Positions 42,050-51,047 of a stretch of DNA of 58,604 bases are shown here, piece after piece. The DNA lies in assembly GCA_010031735.1 (NCBI GenBank), contig RGZB01000009.1:1-58604 (forward strand). Reading direction: 5' to 3'. Made by a program: the position numbers and the translations under genes. Source of the DNA: Pseudomonadota bacterium. GTDB taxonomy: Bacteria > Pseudomonadota > Alphaproteobacteria > Rickettsiales > RGZB01. Below the pieces are notes generated by a model. It was not told where the DNA came from. It saw only the letters and a program-made list of their open reading frames with translations, and did no database searches. The first letter of the stretch is position 1, and every line of letters begins with the position of its first letter.

Positions 42050-42927
42050 TGCCGAGCTTCCCGCCGGACAATCCTAAAACCGGCACAGGCCAGGCTCTCC
42101 GTGCGCTGGGCAAAGGTTTGCTCGGCCAACAGAAGCGTCTGGCGGCGAAATTCCCCGGTCCTTTTTATTCGTTCTGGCTGCACTTCACGCTTTTCCTGAT
42201 GATCATCATCACGCCGGTAACGTGCTCGCGCAAGGCGCCGGAGATCAAGGTCATCACGGTAGAGTTGCTCCCGGTATCTGCCGTTACCAACGTGAAACCG
42301 AAAGCCTCGCCGGAACCCAAACCCGAGCCCAAGCCTGAGCCTGTGAAAAAGCCGGAGCCGAAGCCCGTGAAAAAGCCGGAGAAGAAGCCCGACGTGAAAC
42401 CGGTGAAAAAACCAGAAATCAAAGACCCGGAGAAAAAGCCGGAGAAGAAGAAAGATAAAGATAAGAAGAAACCAAAAGAGGATCTCGATTTCGATTCGGT
42501 CTTAAAGAGCGTCGAGAAAATGGAGAAGACACCGGCCAAGAAAAAAGGCGAGAAAGACGATAAGGCGCCGACGGTGGTGAAGAACGACAGCGATTACGAT
42601 CCGAACAAGCCGCTTTCGGTGACAGAAGTGGAGGCGATCATCGGGCAGATCTCGAAATGTTGGAGTGTGCCGGCTGGCGCACGCGATGCGGGCACGATGG
42701 CGGTCGCACTCCATATGATGCTGAAAGAGGACGGTACGGTGACAAGCGTCGATATCGTGGATGTCGGACGTTATAACGCGCCCGACCAAGCGATCTACCG
42801 TGCTTCAGCCGATGCGGCGAAACGCGCGGTGATCAAATGCAGCCCGCTCAAGGGACTTCCGGTCGAGAAATATAACAGCTGGAAAGAGATGGAACTGAAC
42901 TTCGATCCGCGTGAACTGATCTTCTAG
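42049..42927 (+). CDS. tolA: TolA-like energy-coupling protein
   Basis: TolA links the TolQR motor to Pal and TolB. A single N-terminal helix (FWLHFTLFLMIIITPVTC) is followed by a long proline/lysine/glutamate repeat (KPEPKPEPVKKPEPKP) of about 100 residues that spans the periplasm. A C-terminal globular TolA/TonB-like domain follows (IIGQISKCWSVPAGARDAG to FDPRELIF). It starts with GTG overlapping the tolR stop. It ends four bases into a convergent gene, which separates it from tolB. Confidence 0.9.
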   Translation: MPSFPPDNPKTGTGQALRALGKGLLGQQKRLAAKFPGPFYSFWLHFTLFLMIIITPVTCSRKAPEIKVITVELLPVSAVTNVKPKASPEPKPEPKPEPVKKPEPKPVKKPEKKPDVKPVKKPEIKDPEKKPEKKKDKDKKKPKEDLDFDSVLKSVEKMEKTPAKKKGEKDDKAPTVVKNDSDYDPNKPLSVTEVEAIIGQISKCWSVPAGARDAGTMAVALHMMLKEDGTVTSVDIVDVGRYNAPDQAIYRASADAAKRAVIKCSPLKGLPVEKYNSWKEMELNFDPRELIF

Positions 42928-44069
42928 GAGGCATCACCCTCCGTAGGTGGCTTCGGCGGCTGTGGCTTCTCTAATGTACGGGCATTACCCCCACTCGTCG
43001 GATTGACCCGTGCTTCCGGGTTGCCGATTGTAAGCGGCGTTTTGCCGGTTCTCTCGACCCAGCTCGTGCCACTCGAAACGGACATACCGGTATTGTAACC
43101 ATCCGTCGGCATCGTGATACTTTCCGCAGCCAGTACCGATTCACTGCCAAGCGTTGTGGCGGCAGCTGCCGTACGTAGCTCATATTGGTTAAGAAAATCA
43201 AATGCCATGCCAGCATCGAATACCCTGCCTGTGATGCCCGGCACTTGAAAACGCAGATCCGGTTCAAGGCGCGGTGCATTCATGGCATTATTGATAAACG
43301 TATTGAGTTCGGGACACTTGGTGATACCATCCACTGCCATGTAGACGGAGTAAGCATCACTCGTTACCCGACCGTCTTCCGCACCCGTTACGCGGTCCGC
43401 GGGCGTTACTACAGCGAAATATTTCGTATCGGTATCGGGTTGCCCTATAAAATGCGATGCCAAGACGATGTCACGGTCCACGACGACGTTCACCTCATTG
43501 AAGCGCAAATCGCCACGTTTTTCTGTATCGAAAGAAGGAGTCAGGTTTAATTGCAAAACCTGACTGAATAATTTTTTGATCTCCTCCTCATTGTATCCAA
43601 GCGCGATCAGACCACCGGTCAAACGTTCGCGCGCTCTGTCGACGAACTCCGCGCTGCCACTATAGGTGACGATATTGATGCGCATATTGAATTCCGCCTG
43701 CTCTTGAGAGAGGCGTACACGCGAATCCGGCTGTCCATCCAGCCCTTTTGTTTTCTTGCTCGCCAAGTCGAGCAGCTTATCCACCAATGCATCGGCCGGA
43801 TCGGGTATCGTGCCCTCGTCGCCACCTCCCTTTTGCGGGTGGACATACACCGCCCGCATAAGCGGGCTCTGATTTTCATCTAAACGTTCGCAGATATTGT
43901 CTGTTAATTTAAGAACCTGATCGCGACGACTTCGGGCATCCGGATGTTTCCAAGAATGGTGGAAAATACCAATAGTCGTGTTGGTGATAATTTCGCCCAC
44001 AGCAATGCGATCACCCGTGACGGGGTCGCGAAACAAAACGGTAGGTCTCTCGGCTGGTTGTTTTCCCAT
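42924..44069 (-). CDS. Hypothetical protein (381 aa) interrupting the tol cluster
   Basis: I do not recognise the family. It is a soluble protein without signal peptide or membrane helix. Its N-terminal 60 residues (TVLFRDPVTGDRIAVGEIITNTTIGIFHHSW) may form a small beta domain and the C-terminal 70 are glycine/threonine/proline-rich. It lies on the strand opposite to tolQRA and tolB, overlapping tolA by four bases at the 3' ends and divergent from tolB. The ATG at 44069 is preceded by GAAGGGA. Confidence 0.75.
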   Translation of the reverse strand: MGKQPAERPTVLFRDPVTGDRIAVGEIITNTTIGIFHHSWKHPDARSRRDQVLKLTDNICERLDENQSPLMRAVYVHPQKGGGDEGTIPDPADALVDKLLDLASKKTKGLDGQPDSRVRLSQEQAEFNMRINIVTYSGSAEFVDRARERLTGGLIALGYNEEEIKKLFSQVLQLNLTPSFDTEKRGDLRFNEVNVVVDRDIVLASHFIGQPDTDTKYFAVVTPADRVTGAEDGRVTSDAYSVYMAVDGITKCPELNTFINNAMNAPRLEPDLRFQVPGITGRVFDAGMAFDFLNQYELRTAAAATTLGSESVLAAESITMPTDGYNTGMSVSSGTSWVERTGKTPLTIGNPEARVNPTSGGNARTLEKPQPPKPPTEGDAS

Positions 44070-44159
44070 GACATCCCTTCAGAATCATGCTATTTAGCTT
44101 TCTCTATCTTAACGGAAAAAACTTACTAATTTATTAACATCCCTGCGAGCGCCGCCACT

Positions 44160-45473
44160 GTGAAAAAATCATTATTTATCATTGTCTTATCACTCATCTA
44201 TTTTGCATCTTCCCCGGCACATGCTGTATTGAAAGTCGATATCACCCGCGGGCAGATGAACCCGATGCCGATCGCACTCGATAATTTCACGGGCGATGCG
44301 GTCGGTTCCGAAATCGTAAGCGTGGTATCGGCGGACTTGGAACGCTCGGGTCTTTTCCGCCCGATCGACCAGAATGCTTTCATCCAACGCAATGTCGGTG
44401 TCGAAGCGACGCCGCGCTTTGCGGACTGGCGTAAGATCAATGCACAGGCAGTCGTGACCGGAAGCATCACCCCGGCAGCGGGTGGTAAAGTGACCGTCGC
44501 ATTCCGCCTGTGGGACGTGCTCTCTGAAAAACAATTCGCCGGCAAGACGTTCTCCACCGATCCGGCAAACTGGCGCCGTGTCGCGCACATGGTTTCGGAT
44601 GAAATCTATTCCCGCCTGACCGGTGAGGGTGCGTATTTCGATAGCCGCATCGTGTATGTCGCTGAAGAAGACCGCGGTGCACGCAAAGTGCGGTCACACC
44701 GTCTTGCGATGATGGATCAGGACGGCGCCAACCAAGTCTACTTAAGCGATGGCATGGACATGGTGCTCTCGCCACGCTTCTCCCCGACGCAGCAGAAAAT
44801 CATTTACATGGGCTACCATGGCCGTATCCCTGCGGTGTATCTCTACGATATCGAGAGTGGACGTGAGACGCTGATCGGTAACTTCAAAGGCATGTCGTTC
44901 GCGCCGCGCTTCTCTCCGGATGGTCAGAAAGCGGTGATGTCCGTTTCGGAAGATGGCAACATCGAAGTGTACGAACTCGATCTGAATTCCCGTACGGCGA
45001 CGCGACTTACGCGCCATCCGGGCATCGATACTTCCCCATCCTATTCTCCGGATGGCAGCAAGATCGTGTTCAACTCGGATCGTGGTGGTCCGCAGCAACT
45101 CTATATCATGAACCGTGATGGTAGCGGCGTGAAGCGCATCAGTTTCGGCAAAGGCCGTTACGGCACGCCGGTGTGGTCACCGCGTGGTGACTATATCGCG
45201 TTCACCAAACAGACAGGTGGCAGCTTCCATATCGGCGTGATGCGTCCGGATGGCAGCGGCGAGCGCTTGCTCACCGAAAGTTATTTCGATGAAGCGCCAA
45301 CCTGGTCGCCCAACGGCCGTGTACTGGTATTCACCCGCAAAGACAAAGGCAGCCGTGGCCGTGAAGGTGTCAGCCGCCTCTTCTCGGTGGACCTGACCGG
45401 CTATAACGAACGTGTCGTGAAAACCAGTGGTGAGGCTTCGGATCCGGCATGGTCACCACTCTTATCGAAATAA
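44160..45473 (+). CDS. tolB: Tol-Pal system periplasmic protein TolB
   Basis: TolB is the periplasmic beta-propeller that binds Pal and is released by TolA. A signal peptide (IIVLSLIYFASSPAHA) precedes the N-terminal domain, and six propeller blades with repeated SPDG/SPRG/SPNG turns (APRFSPDGQKAVMS, SPSYSPDGSKIVFNSDRGG, PTWSPNGRVLVFTR) follow. The 437-aa length is normal. It starts with GTG. No pal gene follows; a glycosyltransferase gene does. A TTAC-N7-TTAAC sequence about 30 bases upstream resembles a degenerate CtrA site. Confidence 0.96.
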   Translation: MKKSLFIIVLSLIYFASSPAHAVLKVDITRGQMNPMPIALDNFTGDAVGSEIVSVVSADLERSGLFRPIDQNAFIQRNVGVEATPRFADWRKINAQAVVTGSITPAAGGKVTVAFRLWDVLSEKQFAGKTFSTDPANWRRVAHMVSDEIYSRLTGEGAYFDSRIVYVAEEDRGARKVRSHRLAMMDQDGANQVYLSDGMDMVLSPRFSPTQQKIIYMGYHGRIPAVYLYDIESGRETLIGNFKGMSFAPRFSPDGQKAVMSVSEDGNIEVYELDLNSRTATRLTRHPGIDTSPSYSPDGSKIVFNSDRGGPQQLYIMNRDGSGVKRISFGKGRYGTPVWSPRGDYIAFTKQTGGSFHIGVMRPDGSGERLLTESYFDEAPTWSPNGRVLVFTRKDKGSRGREGVSRLFSVDLTGYNERVVKTSGEASDPAWSPLLSK

Positions 45474-45492
45474 AGATAAATACACTTAACGC

Positions 45493-46299
45493 ATGAAAAA
45501 AGTCGTTGTTGTCATTCCGGTATACAACGACCAGGCCGGCCTGGAGCTGAGCCTGCAATCCTTATTGCCTGAAAAGGATTTATTTGACGTGCTCGTACTT
45601 GATGATGGCAGTACGGTGCCGGCCGATATATCTAAATTCCCGGAACTTTCCATCCATCTTGAACGCCTGGCAGTGAACACAAAGCTCACCGGAGCGCTGA
45701 ACCGGAGCCTTCTCTATGCGCAGGAAAAAGGGTATGCCTACATCGCGCGGCTTGATGCAGGCGATCGTGCCATCAATGGCCGTTTCCGCAAACAGATCGA
45801 TTATCTAGACAGCCATCCCGACATCTCGGTGTTGGGTAGCTGGGTGTATTTCATCACGAGTACTACGGGGCAAGTGCGTGAGGTCATCCACCCGCATACC
45901 TGGCAGGAACTGAAGAAAATGATGCATTATGCATGCTATGTGTATCACCCGGCAGTGATGATGCGAACAGAGGCGACAACGCGTGCCGGTACCTATGATG
46001 CACGGTTCTTTCCCGCCGACGATTATGAGTACTGGCTGCGCATGCTGGATATGGGTATGAAAATCGAACTCTATCCTGAAATCCTGATCGAGTATATCCG
46101 AACGCTCGAGTCGCTCGGTGCAAAGCAAGGACGTGAGCAACTGAAAGCGGCCCTTCGTGTAAAACTGAAGCATTTTGATTTCTTCACGATGTGGAGTTAT
46201 CTCGGTATCGTGAATTCACTCGAAGACCTGTATCCAAGGTTATTTCCGATACGCGGTCTTAAGCGTCTGGCCAAAAAGTTGATTGGTTTCCGGTTCTAA
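45493..46299 (+). CDS. Family 2 (GT-A) glycosyltransferase
   Basis: This 268-aa enzyme should transfer a sugar from a nucleotide-sugar donor. The GT2 opening VVIPVYNDQAGLELSLQSLLPE, the LDDGST nucleotide-binding motif, the DXD-like RLDAGDR metal site and the acceptor-side block HPAVMMRTEA ... DDYEYWLRMLD are present. No membrane helix is seen. It starts 19 bases after tolB and converges with the phytochelatin-synthase-like gene, overlapping by four bases. Its glycan target is unknown. Confidence 0.88.
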   Translation: MKKVVVVIPVYNDQAGLELSLQSLLPEKDLFDVLVLDDGSTVPADISKFPELSIHLERLAVNTKLTGALNRSLLYAQEKGYAYIARLDAGDRAINGRFRKQIDYLDSHPDISVLGSWVYFITSTTGQVREVIHPHTWQELKKMMHYACYVYHPAVMMRTEATTRAGTYDARFFPADDYEYWLRMLDMGMKIELYPEILIEYIRTLESLGAKQGREQLKAALRVKLKHFDFFTMWSYLGIVNSLEDLYPRLFPIRGLKRLAKKLIGFRF

Positions 46300-47141
46300 A
46301 CGTCTTTATCCCATACGATGAGATAGCCGCGGTATAGGTCTTTTGCCGCCTCGGTATTCATACCATGATAGAGATGTTTGAGCGGCACCCAATACCACGG
46401 ATGTTTATGTGCGGCGGTATCAAGTACGAGCACAGAATCCGATTCTTCATCATAAGCGCCAATGGTGGAATAATGTCCCTTCGCGGTGAGCCCCATCACC
46501 TTGCCATGGAAATTCGCGATCATGATCTTATCCGATGTTTTCATCAGTTGTTTGATGGTATCGCGGAAGTAAGGCAGTGCTTTATCCGGCGCTTCACTGG
46601 CATAGAACATGCTGGTTTCCGCGCCATGCAAATTCAGTATTTTTTCGACTTCATGCAGGTTGAGACCCGGATCGTAATCCTCTTCCGGTAACGGATAATC
46701 CTTCGGCAGCATGCTAGGTGCGATATCGACTTTGCGTTTCACCTTCTCGGTTTTGGGATTGAGCAGGGTGAGTTGGGAATAGAGCTTATAGTGGATCTTC
46801 TCGCCCGTGGGTGCATCGAAATCGAAGCCGGCCTGGTTTGGCACACGGTTGTGATCGACACGCAGTGCATTGAGCGTGGTTACCATCGCGGCAACGCTGC
46901 AGAAGAAGGGATTGATCTGTGGTTGATACAGATGGGCAAGGGCAAAGAACGGTTCACGGTATTTCGAACGCGCGAGCATTTTGATGCCCTCTTCACTGTT
47001 CCATTCGATGATGACCACGCGCTTCCTGAGTGAAAAGGATGCGACGGAATAGCTGCCGTATTGCTCGGGGAAATATTTCTGCGCAAGGCGGCGTGCCCTG
47101 CGTTTTAATAATTTCGAATTAACCTTTATCCATTTGTTCAT
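46296..47141 (-). CDS. Phytochelatin-synthase-family cysteine peptidase
   Basis: The protein has the papain-like phytochelatin synthase core: catalytic Cys in [20 protein letters not shown], His in [12 protein letters not shown] and Asp in [16 protein letters not shown]. Bacterial members usually hydrolyse glutathione to gamma-Glu-Cys or act on related peptides rather than make phytochelatins. From the ATG at 47141, which overlaps the tsaD stop (ATGA), it is 281 aa without signal peptide. The overlap indicates co-translation with tsaD. Confidence 0.82.
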   Translation of the reverse strand: MNKWIKVNSKLLKRRARRLAQKYFPEQYGSYSVASFSLRKRVVIIEWNSEEGIKMLARSKYREPFFALAHLYQPQINPFFCSVAAMVTTLNALRVDHNRVPNQAGFDFDAPTGEKIHYKLYSQLTLLNPKTEKVKRKVDIAPSMLPKDYPLPEEDYDPGLNLHEVEKILNLHGAETSMFYASEAPDKALPYFRDTIKQLMKTSDKIMIANFHGKVMGLTAKGHYSTIGAYDEESDSVLVLDTAAHKHPWYWVPLKHLYHGMNTEAAKDLYRGYLIVWDKDV

Positions 47142-48178
47142 CGTGTGACAGCCTTCGGGTCGAGTGGCCAACGGGCGCGGGGTACGAAATCGAGCGCATC
47201 CGCTTCATGATTCTGCAAGCGCTCGAGACCGACCCATGCGATCATGGCCGCATTATCGGTGCATAGATTAAGCGGTGGTGCGGTAAATTCAAGACCGTTA
47301 CGTTCGGAGAGTGCTTCCAGTGTGGCGCGGATCGCTTTATTGGCGGCCACGCCACCCGAAACCACGAGCCTACGATTTTCGGGACATAGCTTTTTCACCT
47401 CCGCGATGGCGTTCATCAGGCGGTTTTCGATGATATCGGTGACCGCTTGTTGGAAGGAGGCACAGATATCGGCCACTTGTTGGTCGGTGAGTGGGGCTTT
47501 CTCTTCGAGCTGCTGCTTGGTGCGGAGTACGGCTGTTTTCAGGCCCGCGAGCGAGAAATCGCAGTGCGGACGATCGATCAGTGGGCGGGGAAATTGAAAG
47601 GCTTTAGGGTTGCCATCCAAGGCACGCTTCTCGACCTCAGGGCCCCCCGGGTAAGGGATATTAAGCATCTTCGCCACTTTATCGAAGGCTTCGCCGATCG
47701 CATCGTCGATCGTGGTGCCGATCCGCGTGTAATTGCCGATGCCACGCACGAGCAAGATCTGGCAATGCCCGCCGGAAACGAGCAGAAGTAAGAAAGGAAA
47801 GGCGATATGGTGCGTGAGGCGGGCGGTCAAAGCGTGTCCTTCCAGATGATTCACCGCGATACAGGGCTTGTTTGCAGCAGAGGCGATACCCTTCGCGGTC
47901 ATCACGCCGACGATCAGGCCGCCAATGAGGCCTGGCCCGGCGGTGACGGCAATACCATCGATATCCTTCATCGTGAATTTGCATTCTTGGAGCGCTTCAT
48001 GCGTCAGGCGCTCGAGATGGTGGATGTGCGCGCGTGCCGCGATCTCCGGCACCACCCCGCCAAAAGGTGCATGATCCGCCGTTTGTGAGAGGATTTTCTG
48101 CGCAAGGATACGACGATCGCTGTCGACGATAGCGACCGCGGTTTCATCGCAGCTGGTTTCGATTCCAAGAACGCGCAT
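47138..48178 (-). CDS. tsaD: tRNA N6-threonylcarbamoyladenosine transferase TsaD
   Basis: TsaD transfers the threonylcarbamoyl group to A37 of tRNAs that read ANN codons. Family motifs include [17 protein letters not shown], the iron-binding histidines in [27 protein letters not shown] and the ATPase-fold block [17 protein letters not shown]. At 346 aa it is the usual size. It is divergent from hemC, an arrangement common in alphaproteobacteria. Confidence 0.97.
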   Translation of the reverse strand: MRVLGIETSCDETAVAIVDSDRRILAQKILSQTADHAPFGGVVPEIAARAHIHHLERLTHEALQECKFTMKDIDGIAVTAGPGLIGGLIVGVMTAKGIASAANKPCIAVNHLEGHALTARLTHHIAFPFLLLLVSGGHCQILLVRGIGNYTRIGTTIDDAIGEAFDKVAKMLNIPYPGGPEVEKRALDGNPKAFQFPRPLIDRPHCDFSLAGLKTAVLRTKQQLEEKAPLTDQQVADICASFQQAVTDIIENRLMNAIAEVKKLCPENRRLVVSGGVAANKAIRATLEALSERNGLEFTAPPLNLCTDNAAMIAWVGLERLQNHEADALDFVPRARWPLDPKAVTR

Positions 48179-48226
48179 ATTTTAGCTAAACATCCGTGAA
48201 GTTATGTCGTATAACCTACCATAATC

Positions 48227-49195
48227 ATGAAGAAGACTGAAACAATAAACACGTCGCATGGTGGCAACTGTCCTGCAAAAATCCGTATCGGAACGCGGGC
48301 AAGCCGTCTTGCCGTGGCACAAGCACAGGAAGTGAAGAACCGCCTGCTCGGTGCATTCCCGGAACTTACCCAGACCCAGATCGAGATCATCAAGATCGAG
48401 ACCACGGGCGATCGTATCCAAGACCGGCACCTGGCCGAAATCGGTGGAAAAGGACTGTTTACCAAAGAAATCGAGGAAGGCTTGCAATCGGGTGCGATCG
48501 ATATCGCGGTGCATTCGATGAAGGATATGCCGGCAGAATTCCCGGAAGGACTCATCATACCCTGTATCTTAGAGCGCGAAGATGCACGTGACGCCTTCCT
48601 TTCCCATAAGGTAAAGAACTGCATGGAACTGCCGAAGGGTGCAGTGGTGGGTACTTCCTCGGTGCGCAGGCAATCGCAGCTCTTAAGCGCACGCCCAGAC
48701 CTGAAAGTGGTGCAATTTCGGGGTAATGTCATTACCCGTTTAGAGAAACTGAAGCGCGGCGATGTCGATGCGACATTCCTTGCGGTGGCAGGCCTGAAAC
48801 GTATCGAGATGGCGGATGCGATCACGAGCGTGGTCGATCCGAAAACCATGATTCCGGCGGTGGCGCAAGGTGCCATCGGGGTGGAATGCCTATCAAAGCA
48901 CGGGCACCTGCTGAAAGTGCTCGATAAAATCAACCATGCGCCATCGTTTGACCGTGTAACGGCAGAACGTGCATTTCTGCAGGAACTCGGTGGTTCATGC
49001 ACGACCCCGATGGGTTGTTTGGCGGAAATCCAAGGGAATACGATGACGATCCATGCCATGGTGGCCGCGGTCGATGGCAGCGAGATACACCGTGCGGTGC
49101 GTAGCGGCAAAGTATCCGATGCGATCGCCATGGGCCGCGATCTTGGCCAGGAATTGAAGAAAAAAGGTGGGCATGTGCTCACCTGGAAGCGCTAG
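48227..49195 (+). CDS. hemC: Hydroxymethylbilane synthase (porphobilinogen deaminase) HemC
   Basis: HemC joins four porphobilinogens into hydroxymethylbilane for haem synthesis. Motifs include RIGTRASRLAVAQAQEV, HSMKDMPAEFPEGL, GTSSVRRQSQLL, FRGNVITRLEKL and the dipyrromethane-cofactor cysteine in LGGSCTTPMGC. The 322-aa length is normal. The hemD frame begins one base after its stop, and hemD, the mitofilin-like gene and hemY follow on the same strand. Confidence 0.97.
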   Translation: MKKTETINTSHGGNCPAKIRIGTRASRLAVAQAQEVKNRLLGAFPELTQTQIEIIKIETTGDRIQDRHLAEIGGKGLFTKEIEEGLQSGAIDIAVHSMKDMPAEFPEGLIIPCILEREDARDAFLSHKVKNCMELPKGAVVGTSSVRRQSQLLSARPDLKVVQFRGNVITRLEKLKRGDVDATFLAVAGLKRIEMADAITSVVDPKTMIPAVAQGAIGVECLSKHGHLLKVLDKINHAPSFDRVTAERAFLQELGGSCTTPMGCLAEIQGNTMTIHAMVAAVDGSEIHRAVRSGKVSDAIAMGRDLGQELKKKGGHVLTWKR

Positions 49196-49196
49196 C

Positions 49197-49967
49197 ATGC
49201 TCGAAAACGGCACGCTATTCGCAAAACGTATACGCGTGCTGGTGACACGGCCGGAACAGGATGCGCAACGGCTGGTGGAATCCTTGAAAAAACGCGGTGT
49301 AGAAGTGCTGCTGGAGCCCCTTCTTACCATCGAGCCGCAACAGGGTGCCAAACCGAAGATCATGGCGGAGATCCTCCGCAGGCCGCAGGCGATTCTGCTG
49401 ACGTCCTCGAATGGGGTGCGGGCACTCGCACGCTTCACCGATGAACGCAATCTCCCCGTGATCACGGTCGGCACCATCTCGAGACAGGAAGCAGAACGCT
49501 TAGGGTTCAAGCAGGTGAGTGCCGGTGGCGGCGATGTGGATGCACTCGTGAAATACGTAGCGGAACACTGCAAGCCGGATGCGGGCTTCCTGCTGCATGT
49601 TGCAGGAAGTGTCGTAGCCGGTGACCTCTCGGGTGCACTGGAAGAGAAGGGGTTCGATGTACACCGCGTGACGGCGTACCGCGCCGAGCCAGTCAATCAT
49701 TTAAGTGAGCGCACGAAGGCCGCGATCATCAATACGGAACTCGATGCCATAATGTTCTATTCTCCGCGTACGGCGAAAGTATTCGATGCGCTGATGAAAG
49801 CGGAAAGACTGGAATACCTGGCGCGGAACATCACGATGGTCGCGATCAGTAAGAATGTGCTGTCCGCACTTTCGTGGCGGCAGGTGCAGGTGGCAGCGGA
49901 GCCCTCGAACGATGCGATGCTGAAGTTGATTGATATGCTCCGTTCCGATAATGTAACGAGCGAATAA
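49197..49967 (+). CDS. hemD: Uroporphyrinogen-III synthase HemD
   Basis: HemD closes hydroxymethylbilane to uroporphyrinogen III. The sequence is poorly conserved in this family, but VLVTRPEQDAQRLVESLKKRGVEVLLEPLLTI at the start and AILLTSSNGVRAL, FLLHVAGSVVAGDL, and MFYSPRTAKVFDALM are typical. From the ATG at 49197 it is 256 aa; the track start at 49167 overlaps hemC. Its position after hemC confirms the call. Confidence 0.92.
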   Translation: MLENGTLFAKRIRVLVTRPEQDAQRLVESLKKRGVEVLLEPLLTIEPQQGAKPKIMAEILRRPQAILLTSSNGVRALARFTDERNLPVITVGTISRQEAERLGFKQVSAGGGDVDALVKYVAEHCKPDAGFLLHVAGSVVAGDLSGALEEKGFDVHRVTAYRAEPVNHLSERTKAAIINTELDAIMFYSPRTAKVFDALMKAERLEYLARNITMVAISKNVLSALSWRQVQVAAEPSNDAMLKLIDMLRSDNVTSE

Positions 49968-49982
49968 AACCCAGGAAACGTT

Positions 49983-51047
49983 ATGGCAGTCAAAGAAGAG
50001 ACCATCATCGAATACGGACCGGCGGGCGAGAAGAAAAAATCTTCGGCGACGGCGTTGCTTCTGATCGCGGTGCTGCTCTTCAGCTGGGCAGGCATCTTCG
50101 CAGCTGCATATTACTTCTGGTATCTGCCGAACCATTCGACGGTGAAAGCAGACGGCGCACTCGGTAACGAACTTCGTATTGCGCAGCTCGAACAGCAATT
50201 ACAGGAAGTGCACCGCCAGCTTGCTGCGCAGAAAAATGATAGTGCGGTAACCGGAGTTGAGGAGAAGGTGGGCGGGCTTGAATCACGCATCTCTTCGCTT
50301 GAGGCTTCGGAACTCGCGCAGAAAAAAGAAATGCATTCTACCGCCATCATCGCGCTTCTCGCGGTGCAAGACCGCGTGGCGGATGGCGAACCCTATTCCG
50401 TAGAGATGGAAGCCTTATCCACCATGCTTGCGAAAGATAACGCCGCGAAGCCGATGCTCGAAGTGCTCGATGCCCATTCGGAGGAAGGCACCAAAACGCT
50501 TGAACAACTGCGCAGCAGTTTTGCCAACGTCGCACGGGATGTGATGCAGGCGGAATACCGTGATGCGGATAGTGTTGGCGCGCGTATCAAGCGCAGCCTT
50601 GCAAAACTCGTGGTGATACGCAAGATCGATGGCACCGGCAATGAGCGCGATAACGCGCTTGCCGGTGCAGAAGTGGCACTGAAGCAGGCAGACCTCGATG
50701 CAGCGTTGCAATCGCTTTCCGCGCTCAAAGATAAAGAGAAGGACGCCGCTGCGGCATGGATGGAATCGGCAAAAGCCACGTTCGAAGTACAGGAAGCACT
50801 CCGCAACCTCAGTGTGCGCCTGCGTGACCAGGTGATCGGTGTTGAAACCACGGCAAAAGAAGAACCGCCAGCAGAAGTGGTGTTACCCGCATCGCTCGGC
50901 GAAGTACCCGCTGATGCAAAGCCAGTAGCGGATGCTGCATCGAGCAAAGAAGATAAAAATAAAACGGCTGAGCCTGCCAAGAAACCTGGTAAGGCTTCTT
51001 CGAAACCGGCAGCCAAGAACGCCGTGAAAAAAGAAGCGGCACCATGA
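49983..51047 (+). CDS. Mitofilin/Mic60-like inner-membrane protein between hemD and hemY
   Basis: A basic N-terminus and one transmembrane helix (ATALLLIAVLLFSWAGIFAAAYYFW) are followed by a coiled coil at residues about 55-120 (QLEQQLQEVHRQLAAQ) and a helical region ending in an alanine/lysine/proline-rich tail. Alphaproteobacteria keep a Mic60-like gene exactly here, and the Mic60 ancestor shapes inner membranes. The C-terminus does not show a clear mitofilin signature, and a low-complexity tail takes its place, so the name is by position and layout. It overlaps hemY by four bases. Confidence 0.75.
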   Translation: MAVKEETIIEYGPAGEKKKSSATALLLIAVLLFSWAGIFAAAYYFWYLPNHSTVKADGALGNELRIAQLEQQLQEVHRQLAAQKNDSAVTGVEEKVGGLESRISSLEASELAQKKEMHSTAIIALLAVQDRVADGEPYSVEMEALSTMLAKDNAAKPMLEVLDAHSEEGTKTLEQLRSSFANVARDVMQAEYRDADSVGARIKRSLAKLVVIRKIDGTGNERDNALAGAEVALKQADLDAALQSLSALKDKEKDAAAAWMESAKATFEVQEALRNLSVRLRDQVIGVETTAKEEPPAEVVLPASLGEVPADAKPVADAASSKEDKNKTAEPAKKPGKASSKPAAKNAVKKEAAP

